Origin: an uncultured Clostridia bacterium
GTDB lineage: Bacteria; Bacillota; Clostridia; Christensenellales; Borkfalkiaceae
DNA: 50,584 bases
Assembly (NCBI GenBank): GCA_944363395.1
Contig: CALVUC010000010.1
Span: 1 to 50,584 of the forward strand
Direction: 5' to 3'
Shown here: positions 8,372 to 17,076 of the stretch, piece after piece
How positions within the stretch are numbered: position 1 is the first letter of the stretch
How the letters are laid out: every line of letters starts with the position of its first letter
Position numbers and translations under genes: made by a program
The notes under the pieces: model-generated
What the model was told of the DNA's origin: nothing
Seen by the model: only the letters and a program-made list of their open reading frames with translations
Databases searched by the model: none

Positions 8372-8764
8372 ATGAGAAGTGACGCGCGTGAAGCGGCATT
8401 CAGGATCGTCTTTGCCGACCTGTTCGGCGGGGGCAAGGAAAAACAATTTCGGGCAGCCGTCTATAAGCAGGCAAAGCTCAAAGAGGACGAAGCGGCGTTT
8501 GCGGAGCGCATCGTGAACGCCGTTTTGGCGCACAAGGAGGAACTCTCTTCCGAGATCGCCGATCGGGTGACCCGCTTTGCGGACTATCGCATCTATCCTG
8601 CCGATAAGGCGGCGATGCTCGTCGCGCTTGCGGAGATCCGCTATCTCGACGACGTTCCGCCCGTCGTCTCCGTTTCGGAAGCGACGGCGATCGCACGCAA
8701 GTATTCCACCGAAAAATCGGCGGACTTTGTCAACGGTGTGTTGGGAGGATTTATCAACCAATGA
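8372..8764 (+). CDS. nusB: Transcription antitermination factor NusB
   Basis: 130-residue all-helical RNA-binding protein that works with NusE (S10) on boxA in rRNA antitermination. The N-terminal MRSDAREAAFRIVFADLF and C-terminal VSVSEATAIARKYSTEKSADFVNGVLGGF segments are diagnostic. A small hairpin (8328-8347) with no T run sits in the gap after asp23. The stop overlaps the folD start (ATGA). Confidence 0.95.
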   Translation: MRSDAREAAFRIVFADLFGGGKEKQFRAAVYKQAKLKEDEAAFAERIVNAVLAHKEELSSEIADRVTRFADYRIYPADKAAMLVALAEIRYLDDVPPVVSVSEATAIARKYSTEKSADFVNGVLGGFINQ

Positions 8765-9606
8765 CGATCATCGACGGAAAAAAGACGGCGGCGGACATCC
8801 GCGCCGAATTAAGGGTGCGCGCCGCCGCGTTCGAGGAACGCTATCATAAGAAGGTGGGGCTTGCGGTCGTGCTGATCGGCGAGGATCCCGCATCTCAGGT
8901 ATATGTGCGCAACAAGATCCGCGGCTGCGAGGACGCGGGGATCCGGTCGTTCGCGCACTATCTTCCTGCCGACGTCACGCAGGAAGGGGCGGAAGAACTC
9001 GTCAGATCTCTCGCCGCGGACGATGCCGTCCACGGCATTCTGGTGCAGCTCCCGCTGCCGGGACATCTCGATGCGGAGCGTATCCTGGCTTGCATCCCCG
9101 CCGCAAAGGATGTGGACGGCTTCTCCGCCGAAAATATCGGCAGGCTCGCGCTGCATGAGGAGGGGACCGTCGCCTGCACGCCGCTGGGCGTGATGGAACT
9201 TTTGCGGCGCTACGGCGTGGAGACGCGGGGCAAGCGCGCCGTCGTCATCGGCAGGAGCAATATTGTCGGGCGTCCGATGGCGCTGCTGCTCCTCAATGCC
9301 GATGCGACGGTCACCGTCTGTCATTCGCGCACCGTCGGGCTCGCAGAGGAGTGCGCGCGCGCCGATATCCTCGTTGCCGCCATCGGGAAGCCCGATTTTG
9401 TCACCGCGGATATGGTCAAAGAGGGCGCCGTGGTCATCGACGTCGGGATCAACCGTGTCGACGGCAAACTGACGGGGGACGTCGACTATGCCTCCGTTTC
9501 GAAAAAGGCGTCGCTCATCACGCCCGTGCCGGGCGGGGTCGGACCCATGACCATCGCCATGCTCCTGTCCAATGCGATCTCGTGTGCGGAGCGTGCCGCG
9601 CGATGA
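8761..9606 (+). CDS. folD: Bifunctional methylenetetrahydrofolate dehydrogenase/cyclohydrolase FolD
   Basis: 281-residue cytosolic enzyme interconverting 5,10-methylene-THF and 10-formyl-THF with NADP. Conserved segments seen are YVRNKIRGCEDAGI (catalytic YxxxK), VQLPLPGHLD, GRSNIVGRPMALLL (NADP-binding) and TPVPGGVGPMTIAMLL. It overlaps nusB and ispA by four bases each. xseA and xseB, which usually sit between folD and ispA in Firmicutes, are absent here. Confidence 0.96.
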   Translation: MTIIDGKKTAADIRAELRVRAAAFEERYHKKVGLAVVLIGEDPASQVYVRNKIRGCEDAGIRSFAHYLPADVTQEGAEELVRSLAADDAVHGILVQLPLPGHLDAERILACIPAAKDVDGFSAENIGRLALHEEGTVACTPLGVMELLRRYGVETRGKRAVVIGRSNIVGRPMALLLLNADATVTVCHSRTVGLAEECARADILVAAIGKPDFVTADMVKEGAVVIDVGINRVDGKLTGDVDYASVSKKASLITPVPGGVGPMTIAMLLSNAISCAERAAR

Positions 9607-10475
9607 ATTTTTCCGAACGGTACGAAGGCTATCGCGCGCACTTTGAAGAATATCTGCGCCGCACCTGCGAAAATATGGCGTTTGAACCCGCCATTCTCAC
9701 GGAGAGTATGCGCTATTCGCTGCTTTCGGGCGGAAAACGCGTGCGCCCCGTGCTCTTTTTTGCAGCTCTGGAAGCGTTCGGCGCGCCCGTTGCGGGCAAT
9801 GAAGCGTTTGCGCTGGCTCTGGAGTGCATCCATACGTATTCCCTCATCCACGACGATCTCCCCGCAATGGACAACGACGACTTCCGCCGCGGACGTCCCT
9901 CCAATCACAAGGTGTTCGGGGAGGCAAACGCCATTCTTGCAGGGGACGCGCTGCTCTCCTACGCCTTCGACCTGCTGCTTGCCGAGTGCGGGCGCGGCGA
10001 GGGGTATCTCGCGGCTGCGCGGGCGCTCTCCAAAGCGGCGGGCGCGGAGGGGATGGTCGCGGGACAGTCGCGCGATCTGCTCTACACGGGCGAAAACGCG
10101 GGCGAAAGGGAACTGCTCGCCATCTACCGCGATAAGACGGGCAGGCTCATCGCCGCGCCTCTTGTTATGGCTGCCTGCATTGCGGGCAAATGCCGCGGCG
10201 AGGCGGAGGCGTTCGGGCTTGCGCTCGGCGATCTCTTCCAACTCACGGACGATATCCTCGATGCGGTCGGCGAGAGCGGGAAACTCGGCAAGTCGGTCGG
10301 CAAGGACGAGGCGGAACACAAGCTGACGGCGGTCAGGGTCTTTACGCTCGACGGCGCGTGGGCGCGCGCGGATGCGTGCGCCGGACGATGCCGTATGCAG
10401 CTTGCCGCGATGGATGGCGCGGATACGGCATTTCTGGAAGAATTTGTCGGATATGTCCTCAACAGGGACAGGTAA
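9603..10475 (+). CDS. ispA: Farnesyl/geranyl diphosphate synthase
   Basis: 290-residue trans-isoprenyl diphosphate synthase condensing IPP with DMAPP and GPP. The first Asp-rich motif (HDDLPAMDNDDFRRG) lies near residue 85, and the second (QLTDDILD) near 215. It supplies precursors for undecaprenol and quinones. The ATG overlaps folD's stop, and dxs follows after three bases, giving an isoprenoid pair in one operon. Confidence 0.95.
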   Translation: MNFSERYEGYRAHFEEYLRRTCENMAFEPAILTESMRYSLLSGGKRVRPVLFFAALEAFGAPVAGNEAFALALECIHTYSLIHDDLPAMDNDDFRRGRPSNHKVFGEANAILAGDALLSYAFDLLLAECGRGEGYLAAARALSKAAGAEGMVAGQSRDLLYTGENAGERELLAIYRDKTGRLIAAPLVMAACIAGKCRGEAEAFGLALGDLFQLTDDILDAVGESGKLGKSVGKDEAEHKLTAVRVFTLDGAWARADACAGRCRMQLAAMDGADTAFLEEFVGYVLNRDR

Positions 10476-10478
10476 CAT

Positions 10479-12188
10479 ATGTTGGAAAACATCACGCACG
10501 AGGCGCTTTGCGGCGCCTCCGTTTTACAATTGAAGAAGATCTGCGAACAGCTGCGCGAAGAGATCTTTCAGACGGTCGCCGTATGCGGCGGGCATCTCGC
10601 GTCCAATCTGGGCGTTGTAGAGCTGACGGTGGGGCTCCACCGCGTGTTCCGCTTTCCCGAGGATAAGATCGTCTTTGACGTCGGGCATCAGTGCTATGCG
10701 CATAAACTTCTGTCGGGACGTGCGGACCGCTTTTTTACGCTGCGCCGCCGCGGCGGGCTGTCGGGTTTTCCCAAGCGCGCGGAGAGCGAATACGACTGCT
10801 TTGATACGGGACACGCGGGGACGTCCGTCTCCGCGGCGCTCGGGATCGCCAAGGCGCGCGATTTGCAGGGGAAGCATTTTAACGTCATTGCGCTCATCGG
10901 CGACGGTTCATTCAATAACGGGCTTGTCTACGAGGCGCTCAACAGCCTCCGGATCCTGCATACCAATATCCTCATCATCCTGAATGATAATGGAATGTCC
11001 ATCTCGCCGACGGTCGGCGGCACGCATGAGGTGCTGGACGGCTTGAGGAACGGCAGCTCGCGCGGGGACGTCGCGCTCTTTGAACGGTACGGGCTCACCT
11101 ATATGGGGGTGTGCAACGGCAACGACATCGAGGAATTGCTGCCCGCGCTGGAGAACGCAAAAAAGGCGCTCCGGACGGGGAGCGTTCTTCTGCACGTCGC
11201 GACCAGAAAGGGGCAGGGCTATGCCTTTTGCGAGCGCGAGCCGGACAGGACGCACGGCATTTCTCCCGCACAGACGGGGAAGGAATATTCCGCGGCGCTC
11301 GGCGAGGAACTGCTTGCGCTTGCGGATCGGGACGAGCGCATCGTCGCCGTGACGGCAGCCATGACGGACGCGCTGGGGCTGAGACCGTTCTTTGATGCGT
11401 TTCCCGCGCGCGCGTTTGACGTGGGGATCTGTGAGGAACACGCGAGCGTGCTCTCCGCGGCGCTTGCCGCGGGCGGGATGCGTCCCTATTATGCGATCTA
11501 TTCCACATTTCTGCAGCGCGCCTACGACGAGGTCATCCACGATATCTGCGGGCAGGGGCTTCCCGTCACGCTGTGCATCGACCGTGCGGGCATTTCGGGC
11601 GCGGACGGGGAGACGCATCAGGGCGTGTACGACCTTTCCTACCTGATGCCCGTTCCCAATCTCACCATCGCCGTGCCGAAAAACATTGCGGAATTTCGCC
11701 TCATGCTGCGTGAGAGCGTCAATATGAAGGGGCCGCTTGCCATCCGTTACCCGAGAGAGGGGGCGGAGGGGGAGGCTTCTTCGCTTGAGATCGGGAAATT
11801 TGAAGTTTTGCATAGTACTATGTCTGACATAGTACTGTACGCTGCGGGAGAACGGTGCATTTCCATTGGCGATCGCGTCGTCCGGGCGGCGCACGAACAG
11901 GGGATCGAAGTCTCGCTCGTCAGCGCCCGTTTTGTCAAGCCGCTCGACGAGGAGATGCTTCTCGGCAGGCGCGAACGCTATGTCATCACGCTGGAGGACA
12001 ACGCGCTCTGCGGCGGCTTCGGCGCCGCCGTGGCGCGGCTCTTGTCTCCGAGCGGCAGACGCGTTCTCTCCTTCGGCTGCCGCGACGTCTTTATCCCGCA
12101 CGGCTCTGTCGGAGAACTCATGCATGAGTTCGGTCCTGATGAGGACGCCGTCCTGCGGGCGGTCAGGGAATGCCATGCGCGCGGATAG
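10479..12188 (+). CDS. dxs: 1-deoxy-D-xylulose-5-phosphate synthase
   Basis: 569-residue TPP enzyme making DXP from pyruvate and glyceraldehyde 3-phosphate, the first step of the MEP pathway. Seen are DVGHQCYAHKLL, the TPP/Mg motif GDGSFNNGLVYEALN near residue 140, and the catalytic-Glu segment CEEHASVLSAAL. It is about 50 residues shorter than typical Dxs; the internal linker is reduced. A perfect 11-bp inverted repeat interrupts the local codon pattern at 11814-11836 (see separate entry). It overlaps tlyA by 14 bases. Confidence 0.95.
   Translation: MLENITHEALCGASVLQLKKICEQLREEIFQTVAVCGGHLASNLGVVELTVGLHRVFRFPEDKIVFDVGHQCYAHKLLSGRADRFFTLRRRGGLSGFPKRAESEYDCFDTGHAGTSVSAALGIAKARDLQGKHFNVIALIGDGSFNNGLVYEALNSLRILHTNILIILNDNGMSISPTVGGTHEVLDGLRNGSSRGDVALFERYGLTYMGVCNGNDIEELLPALENAKKALRTGSVLLHVATRKGQGYAFCEREPDRTHGISPAQTGKEYSAALGEELLALADRDERIVAVTAAMTDALGLRPFFDAFPARAFDVGICEEHASVLSAALAAGGMRPYYAIYSTFLQRAYDEVIHDICGQGLPVTLCIDRAGISGADGETHQGVYDLSYLMPVPNLTIAVPKNIAEFRLMLRESVNMKGPLAIRYPREGAEGEASSLEIGKFEVLHSTMSDIVLYAAGERCISIGDRVVRAAHEQGIEVSLVSARFVKPLDEEMLLGRRERYVITLEDNALCGGFGAAVARLLSPSGRRVLSFGCRDVFIPHGSVGELMHEFGPDEDAVLRAVRECHARG
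11811..11837. repeat. Perfect inverted repeat inside dxs
   Basis: AGTACTATGTC (11814-11824) and GACATAGTACT (11826-11836) form a perfect 11-bp inverted repeat around one base. CATAGTACTATG (11811-11822) is itself a palindrome, and CATAGTACT occurs twice (11811 and 11828). The patch is AT-rich within a GC-rich gene but stays in frame (HSTMSDIVLY). Confidence 0.8.
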
Positions 12189-12954
12189 TTTTTTCTCTTT
12201 GAAATTCGGCTCTCGAACGCGCGCTAAGGAGGTTCTTAAACAGGGGCTCATCCTGCGCGGCGGCAGGGCGCTTTCTCCTTCGGACGATGTTCGCGAGGGA
12301 GACGAGTTTACCTTTATTTCCGAGGACGCGCTTCGTGTCTCGCGCGGGGGCTGCAAACTGGAGCGCGGTCTTACCTTTTTTGGCGAGGACGTTGCAGGGT
12401 GTACGTTTGCCGATCTCGGCGCTTCGACGGGCGGTTTCACGGAAGCGCTGCTCTCGCGCGGCGCCGGGCGGGTGTATGCGGTGGACGTCGGGCACGATCA
12501 GCTTGCGCCTTCGCTGGCGTCCGATCCCCGCGTCACGGTGATGGACGGCACAAACGTCCGTTTTTTGACGCCCGACCGTTTTGATGTGCCGCTTGACGGC
12601 ATTGTCTCCGATCTGAGCTTTATCTCCCTTTCGCTCGTTCTTCCCGTCATGGCGGAGCTTCTGCACGAGGGCGGCAGGGCGTTCGTCCTCTTCAAGCCGC
12701 AGTTCGAGTGCGGCGGCGTCGGGCTGGGAAAAGGGGGGATTTTGCCCGTGAAGCGGCACCCTCCTCTCTTGTCGGCGTTTTACGATCGGTGCATCGCCTG
12801 TGGGCTTGCGCCGCAGAACATCGTCAACGCGCCCGTCCGTGCAAGGAAGAATGTGGAGTATGTCGTGTTCCTGAAAAAGGGCGGCGCTCCGATGGAGAGG
12901 ACGCTTTTTTTGCAGCGTGCGCAGGAACGCCCGTTTCCCGAAGAAACTTTGTAA
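12175..12954 (+). CDS. tlyA: TlyA family 2'-O-rRNA methyltransferase
   Basis: 259-residue protein with an N-terminal S4-like RNA-binding part (SRTRAKEVLKQGLILRGGRAL) and an FtsJ-type SAM methyltransferase fold (FADLGASTGGFTEALLSRGA near residue 80, then VSDLSFISLSLVLP). Homologues methylate 16S and 23S rRNA riboses. The usual position between dxs and nadK is kept. The start at 12175 lies inside the end of dxs. Confidence 0.92.
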   Translation: MRADSFFSLKFGSRTRAKEVLKQGLILRGGRALSPSDDVREGDEFTFISEDALRVSRGGCKLERGLTFFGEDVAGCTFADLGASTGGFTEALLSRGAGRVYAVDVGHDQLAPSLASDPRVTVMDGTNVRFLTPDRFDVPLDGIVSDLSFISLSLVLPVMAELLHEGGRAFVLFKPQFECGGVGLGKGGILPVKRHPPLLSAFYDRCIACGLAPQNIVNAPVRARKNVEYVVFLKKGGAPMERTLFLQRAQERPFPEETL

Positions 12955-12960
12955 AAACTC

Positions 12961-12989
12961 TTGCATATATGCAATTTTTGTTGTATAAT
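12961..12989 (+). promoter_or_regulatory. Promoter directly abutting nadK
   Basis: TTGCAT at 12961-12966, a 17-base spacer and TATAAT at 12984-12989. The -10 ends five bases before the first ATG (12995), so initiation would fall on or next to the start codon. Confidence 0.75.
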
Positions 12990-12994
12990 ATCAA

Positions 12995-13786
12995 ATGATG
13001 AACATCGGAATCTTTTACAATCCCGATCAGGCGGAGCGCGCCGTTGCGGAGGATCTCGCGCGCGAGGTCGGACGAAGGGGACATACGGCAAAGATCTTCT
13101 CCGCTCTCGACGAAATCGCGGACGTCGGGCGGCTCATCGTGTTGGGCGGCGACGGCACCATGCTGCGCGCCGCGATGAAGGCGTCCCGTCAGGGATTTTC
13201 CATCGTCGGCGTCAATTTCGGCACGCTCGGTTTTCTGACGGAGTTTGAACGCGGGGAGTATTTAGACGCCGTTCCGCTCGTGCTTGACGAGCGGTGCGCG
13301 CGCCTGCAGCGTTCCATGCTCGAAGCGGAACTCAACGGAAAGACGTTCGACTGTCTCAACGAATTGGCGCTTCTTCATCCCGTCGCGCCGGGGCGTTCCA
13401 ACAAGGTCGTGCGCATCGCCGTGACCATTGACGGCAGCCATGCGGGCGAGTTTGTCGCGGACGGGCTCATCGTCTCCACGCCGACGGGTTCGACCGCCTA
13501 TTCGCTCTCGGCGGGCGGCAGTATCATGACGCCCGACTGCGAGACCTTTCAGCTCACGCCCGTGTGCGCTTTTTCCATGCGCAGCCGTCCCATCGCCTAT
13601 TCGGACAAGAGCGAACTCGGGTTTTCCCTCCTGCGGGGGGAGGTCGTGCTCTACGGCGACGGCGTCTATCTCGGGCAGGCGGGCGCGGGCGACACGCTCA
13701 GCGTGCGCAAATCGGCACGCAGCGTCACCTTTCTGACGCGGGGGCTGAGCGAATATTTTCGCCGTATGACGGAAAAACTCAATTGA
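12995..13786 (+). CDS. nadK: NAD kinase
   Basis: 263-residue ATP-NAD kinase producing NADP. It carries the GGDGT motif (VLGGDGTMLRA, about residue 50), NFGTLGFLTEFE, and the conserved TPTGSTAYSLSAGG. Start is ATG 12995 or the adjacent ATG 12998. No Shine-Dalgarno is present and the promoter -10 is immediately upstream, so a leaderless transcript is likely. argR, recN and spoIVB follow on the same strand. Confidence 0.95.
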   Translation: MMNIGIFYNPDQAERAVAEDLAREVGRRGHTAKIFSALDEIADVGRLIVLGGDGTMLRAAMKASRQGFSIVGVNFGTLGFLTEFERGEYLDAVPLVLDERCARLQRSMLEAELNGKTFDCLNELALLHPVAPGRSNKVVRIAVTIDGSHAGEFVADGLIVSTPTGSTAYSLSAGGSIMTPDCETFQLTPVCAFSMRSRPIAYSDKSELGFSLLRGEVVLYGDGVYLGQAGAGDTLSVRKSARSVTFLTRGLSEYFRRMTEKLN

Positions 13787-13802
13787 TTTCAGGAGGTACG
13801 GG

Positions 13803-14255
13803 ATGCGCGAACGGCGCCAGGAGGCTATTTTATCGCTCATCGAAGCGTGTGAGATCGAAACGCAGGGAGAACTTTGCGAGGCGCTTGCGGCGCACGGCTT
13901 TTCCGTGACGCAGGCGACGGTCTCGCGCGACGTCAAGGAACTGCATTTATATAAAGTGCGCGGAAAGGAAAAGCGTTTCCGCTATGCCTGTCCCAAGCAG
14001 CAGGACGGATCGCTGAGCGAAAAGCACCGCGAACTGTTCCGCGCGGGTACGCTGGGGATCCGCGCCGTGGGCAATCTCATCGTCGTCAAGACGCTCCCCG
14101 GGAGCGCCTCCAATGCGGGCGTCGCCGTCGACGAGCTCTCCCTGCGCGAGGTCGCCGGGAGCATCGCGGGGGACGATACCCTGCTGCTCATCTGCGAGAG
14201 CGCGGAGGACGCCGCCGCCGTTGCCGAGCGGCTCGATGCAGTCGTAAAGGGTTGA
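13803..14255 (+). CDS. argR: Arginine repressor ArgR
   Basis: 150-residue regulator with an N-terminal winged helix (ERRQEAILSLIEACEIETQGELCEALAAHGFSVT, then QATVSRDVKELHL) and a C-terminal hexamerisation/arginine-binding domain (GSASNAGVAVDEL, then AGDDTLLLIC). It follows nadK by 16 bases with a CAGGAGGT ribosome site. The argR-recN pairing is standard in Firmicutes. No ARG-box targets were sought in the window. Confidence 0.95.
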   Translation: MRERRQEAILSLIEACEIETQGELCEALAAHGFSVTQATVSRDVKELHLYKVRGKEKRFRYACPKQQDGSLSEKHRELFRAGTLGIRAVGNLIVVKTLPGSASNAGVAVDELSLREVAGSIAGDDTLLLICESAEDAAAVAERLDAVVKG

Positions 14256-14256
14256 T

Positions 14257-15951
14257 ATGTTACATAAGCTGACCATTCAGAACGTCGCGCTCGTCACCCA
14301 CGCCGAGATCGTCTTTTCGGCGGGGGTCAACGTGCTTTCGGGCGAGACGGGCGCGGGCAAATCGGTCATCCTGGACGCCATCGATTTCGTGCTGGGCGCC
14401 AAGGCGGACAGGAGCATGATCCGCTCGGGCGAGAGCTTTTGCATGGTGCGCGCCGAATTTTCGGATGCGGGATGCGTCGCGCCCCTTCTGGAGGAGTTCG
14501 ACATCGAGACGGATGAAACGCTCATCCTGTCGCGCAAATTTACTTCGGACGGCAAGAGCGCCTTAAAGGTCAACGGCTGTTCGGTGACGGCAGGGATGCT
14601 GCGGCGCATCACCGCGCTGCTTGTCGACGTCCACGGGCAGAGCGAACACTTCTTTCTCCTCAAAGAAGCCAATCAGATGAAGCTGCTCGACGACGTTGCG
14701 GGCGCGCCCGTCGCAAAGATCAAGGCGCGGCTTTCGGAACTGCTCGCCGCTCGCAGGCGCATCCTTGCCGACCGCGAGAAGTTGGGCGGCGACGAGGCGG
14801 ACCGCGCGCGGCGGCTGGATATTCTGCAATATCAGATAGACGAGATCGGGCGCGCGGAACTCAAGGAGGGCGAAGAGGAGGAACTCGCTGCCTTCCGCGA
14901 GCGGTGGCGCAATGCCGAAAGGATCGCGGAGGCGCTCGGCGCCGTGCAGCAGTATCTCGGCGCGGACGGCGGGAGTGCGGACGCGCTGCGGATGTCGCAG
15001 CGGGCGCTTTCTTCCGTCGAGCGGCTGGACGGGCGGTACGCGGCGCTCGCGGAGCGGCTGGAGGCTGCCGCCGCCGAGGTGGAGGACATCGCCGAAACGT
15101 GCGCGCAGTATGCAGACGAACTCGATGTCGACGAGCGCGAGGCAGAACGCGCCGAAGCGCGGCTCGACGAGTTGAGGACGCTCAAAAAGAAGTACGGCGG
15201 CACGGTCTCGGACATCCTTTCCTATGCGGCGCGCGCGGCGGAGGAGTATGAACTGCTCTCGGACAGCGGCGCGCGGTTTGAAGCGCTCGGCAAAGAACTC
15301 GCACGCACCGAAGAGGACATCTATACGGCGTGTCTCGCGTTGAGAGAGGCGCGTGCGGCGGCTGCGGAGACGTTCTCTTCCCGCGTCGTACTCGAACTTC
15401 AGACGCTCAACATTGCCTCGCCCCGCTTTGAAGTCCGTTTGGGCGAGTTTACCCGTGAGGACGCGCCCCGCGCCACGCAGGAAGGACTGGGCGGCGTGTG
15501 TTTCCTCTTTTCCGCCAATGCGGGCGAGCCGCTGAAAGAACTCGGAAAGATCATCAGCGGCGGCGAGATGAGCAGGTTCATGCTTGCCGTCAAGACGCAG
15601 CTCTCCTCGGTCAACGCCATCGGAACGTATATCTTCGACGAGATCGACGCGGGCATCGGCGGCAAGACGGCGCGCGTCGTTGCGGAAAAGTTCTGCCGCA
15701 TCGCAAAGTCGGTGCAGATCGTCGCCGTCTCCCACCTTGCGCAGATCGCAGCCTGCGCCGACCGCGAGTTCTATATCGAAAAACGGGAGGAGGACGGGAG
15801 GACGTTTACCGTCATCACGCCCGTCGAAGGCGAGGCGCGCCTTAAGGAGATCGCGCGGCTCATCGGCGGGGATACGGGGAGCGAGACGGCGCTCCGTCAT
15901 GCAAAAGAGCTGTTGGAGAGCGCCGCGGCTTACAAAAAGTCCCTTTGCTGA
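14257..15951 (+). CDS. recN: DNA repair protein RecN
   Basis: 564-residue SMC-like ATPase acting early in double-strand-break repair. It has Walker A GETGAGKSVILDAIDFVLG near the N-terminus, a long coiled-coil middle rich in Glu, Arg and Ala, signature LGKIISGGEMSRFMLAVK, and Walker B YIFDEIDAGIGG. It begins one base after the argR stop. No LexA box is seen directly upstream, so any SOS control would act from farther away. Confidence 0.96.
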   Translation: MLHKLTIQNVALVTHAEIVFSAGVNVLSGETGAGKSVILDAIDFVLGAKADRSMIRSGESFCMVRAEFSDAGCVAPLLEEFDIETDETLILSRKFTSDGKSALKVNGCSVTAGMLRRITALLVDVHGQSEHFFLLKEANQMKLLDDVAGAPVAKIKARLSELLAARRRILADREKLGGDEADRARRLDILQYQIDEIGRAELKEGEEEELAAFRERWRNAERIAEALGAVQQYLGADGGSADALRMSQRALSSVERLDGRYAALAERLEAAAAEVEDIAETCAQYADELDVDEREAERAEARLDELRTLKKKYGGTVSDILSYAARAAEEYELLSDSGARFEALGKELARTEEDIYTACLALREARAAAAETFSSRVVLELQTLNIASPRFEVRLGEFTREDAPRATQEGLGGVCFLFSANAGEPLKELGKIISGGEMSRFMLAVKTQLSSVNAIGTYIFDEIDAGIGGKTARVVAEKFCRIAKSVQIVAVSHLAQIAACADREFYIEKREEDGRTFTVITPVEGEARLKEIARLIGGDTGSETALRHAKELLESAAAYKKSLC

Positions 15952-16016
15952 ATTTTACAAATACCGTATAGATCGCAGCAGGCTTACGCAAAGTAACTTC
16001 CGTGACGGAGGTCAGG

Positions 16017-17021
16017 ATGCGTAAGCTTGTTTTTCTTCTTTCGGGCGTGTTGGCGCTCGCTCTGCTCGGCGGCGTCCGCCCTGCCGAAGCGGCGTCCCCG
16101 CAGTACTATCTCGGCGGGATGACGGCGGGCTTTTCGCTCTCTGCAAACGGTGTGGAGGTCATCGGGCTCAAGGAAGTCGTTTCGGAAGGGGGCGTCAGCT
16201 GTCCCGCGGCGGACGCGGGCATCCGCGCGGGGGACAAGATCGTCGCGGTGGACGGCATCCATACGCGTACGGTGGAGGAACTCGGCGCGGCGCTCGGGCG
16301 CTGCGGCGGAAAATGCGCCGAGATCACCGTGCGGCGGGGCGGCGCGGACGTCCGTTTTTCGGTCACGCCCGTTTCGGATCAGGGGACATACAAGATCGGC
16401 GTGCTCATCCGTGACGAGCTTTCCGGCATCGGGACGGTCACTTACATCCAAAAGGAGACGCTGCGCTTTGCCTCGCTCGGTCACGCCGTCTGCGACGAGG
16501 CGCGCGAGACGCTCTCCGTTTCCTCTCCCGACGTCTATCTGTGCAGCATCGTCGGCGTCAACCGCGGCGCGCGGGGGAAGGCGGGGGACCTGAAGGGCGT
16601 GTTCCTGAGCGACAGAGTGCTCGGCAGGGCGGACAAGGTGTGCGCGACGGGACTGTACGGCACGTTTTCGGAGACGTACGACTTCTCCGCGCTTCCCACG
16701 GTGGAAGCGGCGCCGCTCTCCGCGGCGACCATCGGGAGCGCGGTCATATATTCCACGGTCGACGGCACCGAGACGCGCGCCTACGACGTGGCGATCGCCA
16801 AAGTGGACGGGCGCAACAAGCAGAACAAGCACTTTGTTCTCAAAGTGACGGACGAGGCGCTGCTGCGCGAGACGGGCGGCATCGTGCAGGGCATGAGCGG
16901 CAGCCCCATCGTGCAGAACGGCAAACTCATCGGCGCGGTGACGCACGTCTTCCTCAACGACCCGACGCGCGGCTACGGCATCGGCATCGAGGCAATGATC
17001 GGCAACGAAAAAGGAGGGTGA
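16017..17021 (+). CDS. spoIVB: SpoIVB family serine peptidase
   Basis: 334-residue forespore-secreted S55 peptidase that in B. subtilis triggers pro-sigma-K processing. It has an N-terminal signal/anchor helix (LVFLLSGVLALALLGGV), a PDZ domain (AGIRAGDKIVAVDGIHTRTVEEL) and a peptidase domain with His156 (LGHAVCDE) and Ser294 (VQGMSGSPIVQNGKLIGA). ATG 16017 is chosen over the upstream GTG because an ACGGAGG site lies just before it. It follows recN, as in Bacillus. Confidence 0.95.
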   Translation: MRKLVFLLSGVLALALLGGVRPAEAASPQYYLGGMTAGFSLSANGVEVIGLKEVVSEGGVSCPAADAGIRAGDKIVAVDGIHTRTVEELGAALGRCGGKCAEITVRRGGADVRFSVTPVSDQGTYKIGVLIRDELSGIGTVTYIQKETLRFASLGHAVCDEARETLSVSSPDVYLCSIVGVNRGARGKAGDLKGVFLSDRVLGRADKVCATGLYGTFSETYDFSALPTVEAAPLSAATIGSAVIYSTVDGTETRAYDVAIAKVDGRNKQNKHFVLKVTDEALLRETGGIVQGMSGSPIVQNGKLIGAVTHVFLNDPTRGYGIGIEAMIGNEKGG

Positions 17022-17034
17022 AACTCCTTTTTTT
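17008..17034 (+). terminator. Terminator overlapping the spoIVB stop
   Basis: AAAAAGGAG pairs with CTCCTTTTT around a loop holding the TGA stop, and a T run follows. Confidence 0.85.
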
Positions 17035-17076
17035 CATTTTATCGATAAAATTGCGTTTTCTTCACACACTGCGGGT

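Noticed and set aside
7367-8761. Minus-strand frame of 464 codons across spoIIIAH, asp23 and nusB
   Set aside because: It runs antisense to three recognisable genes and two promoters and matches no family.
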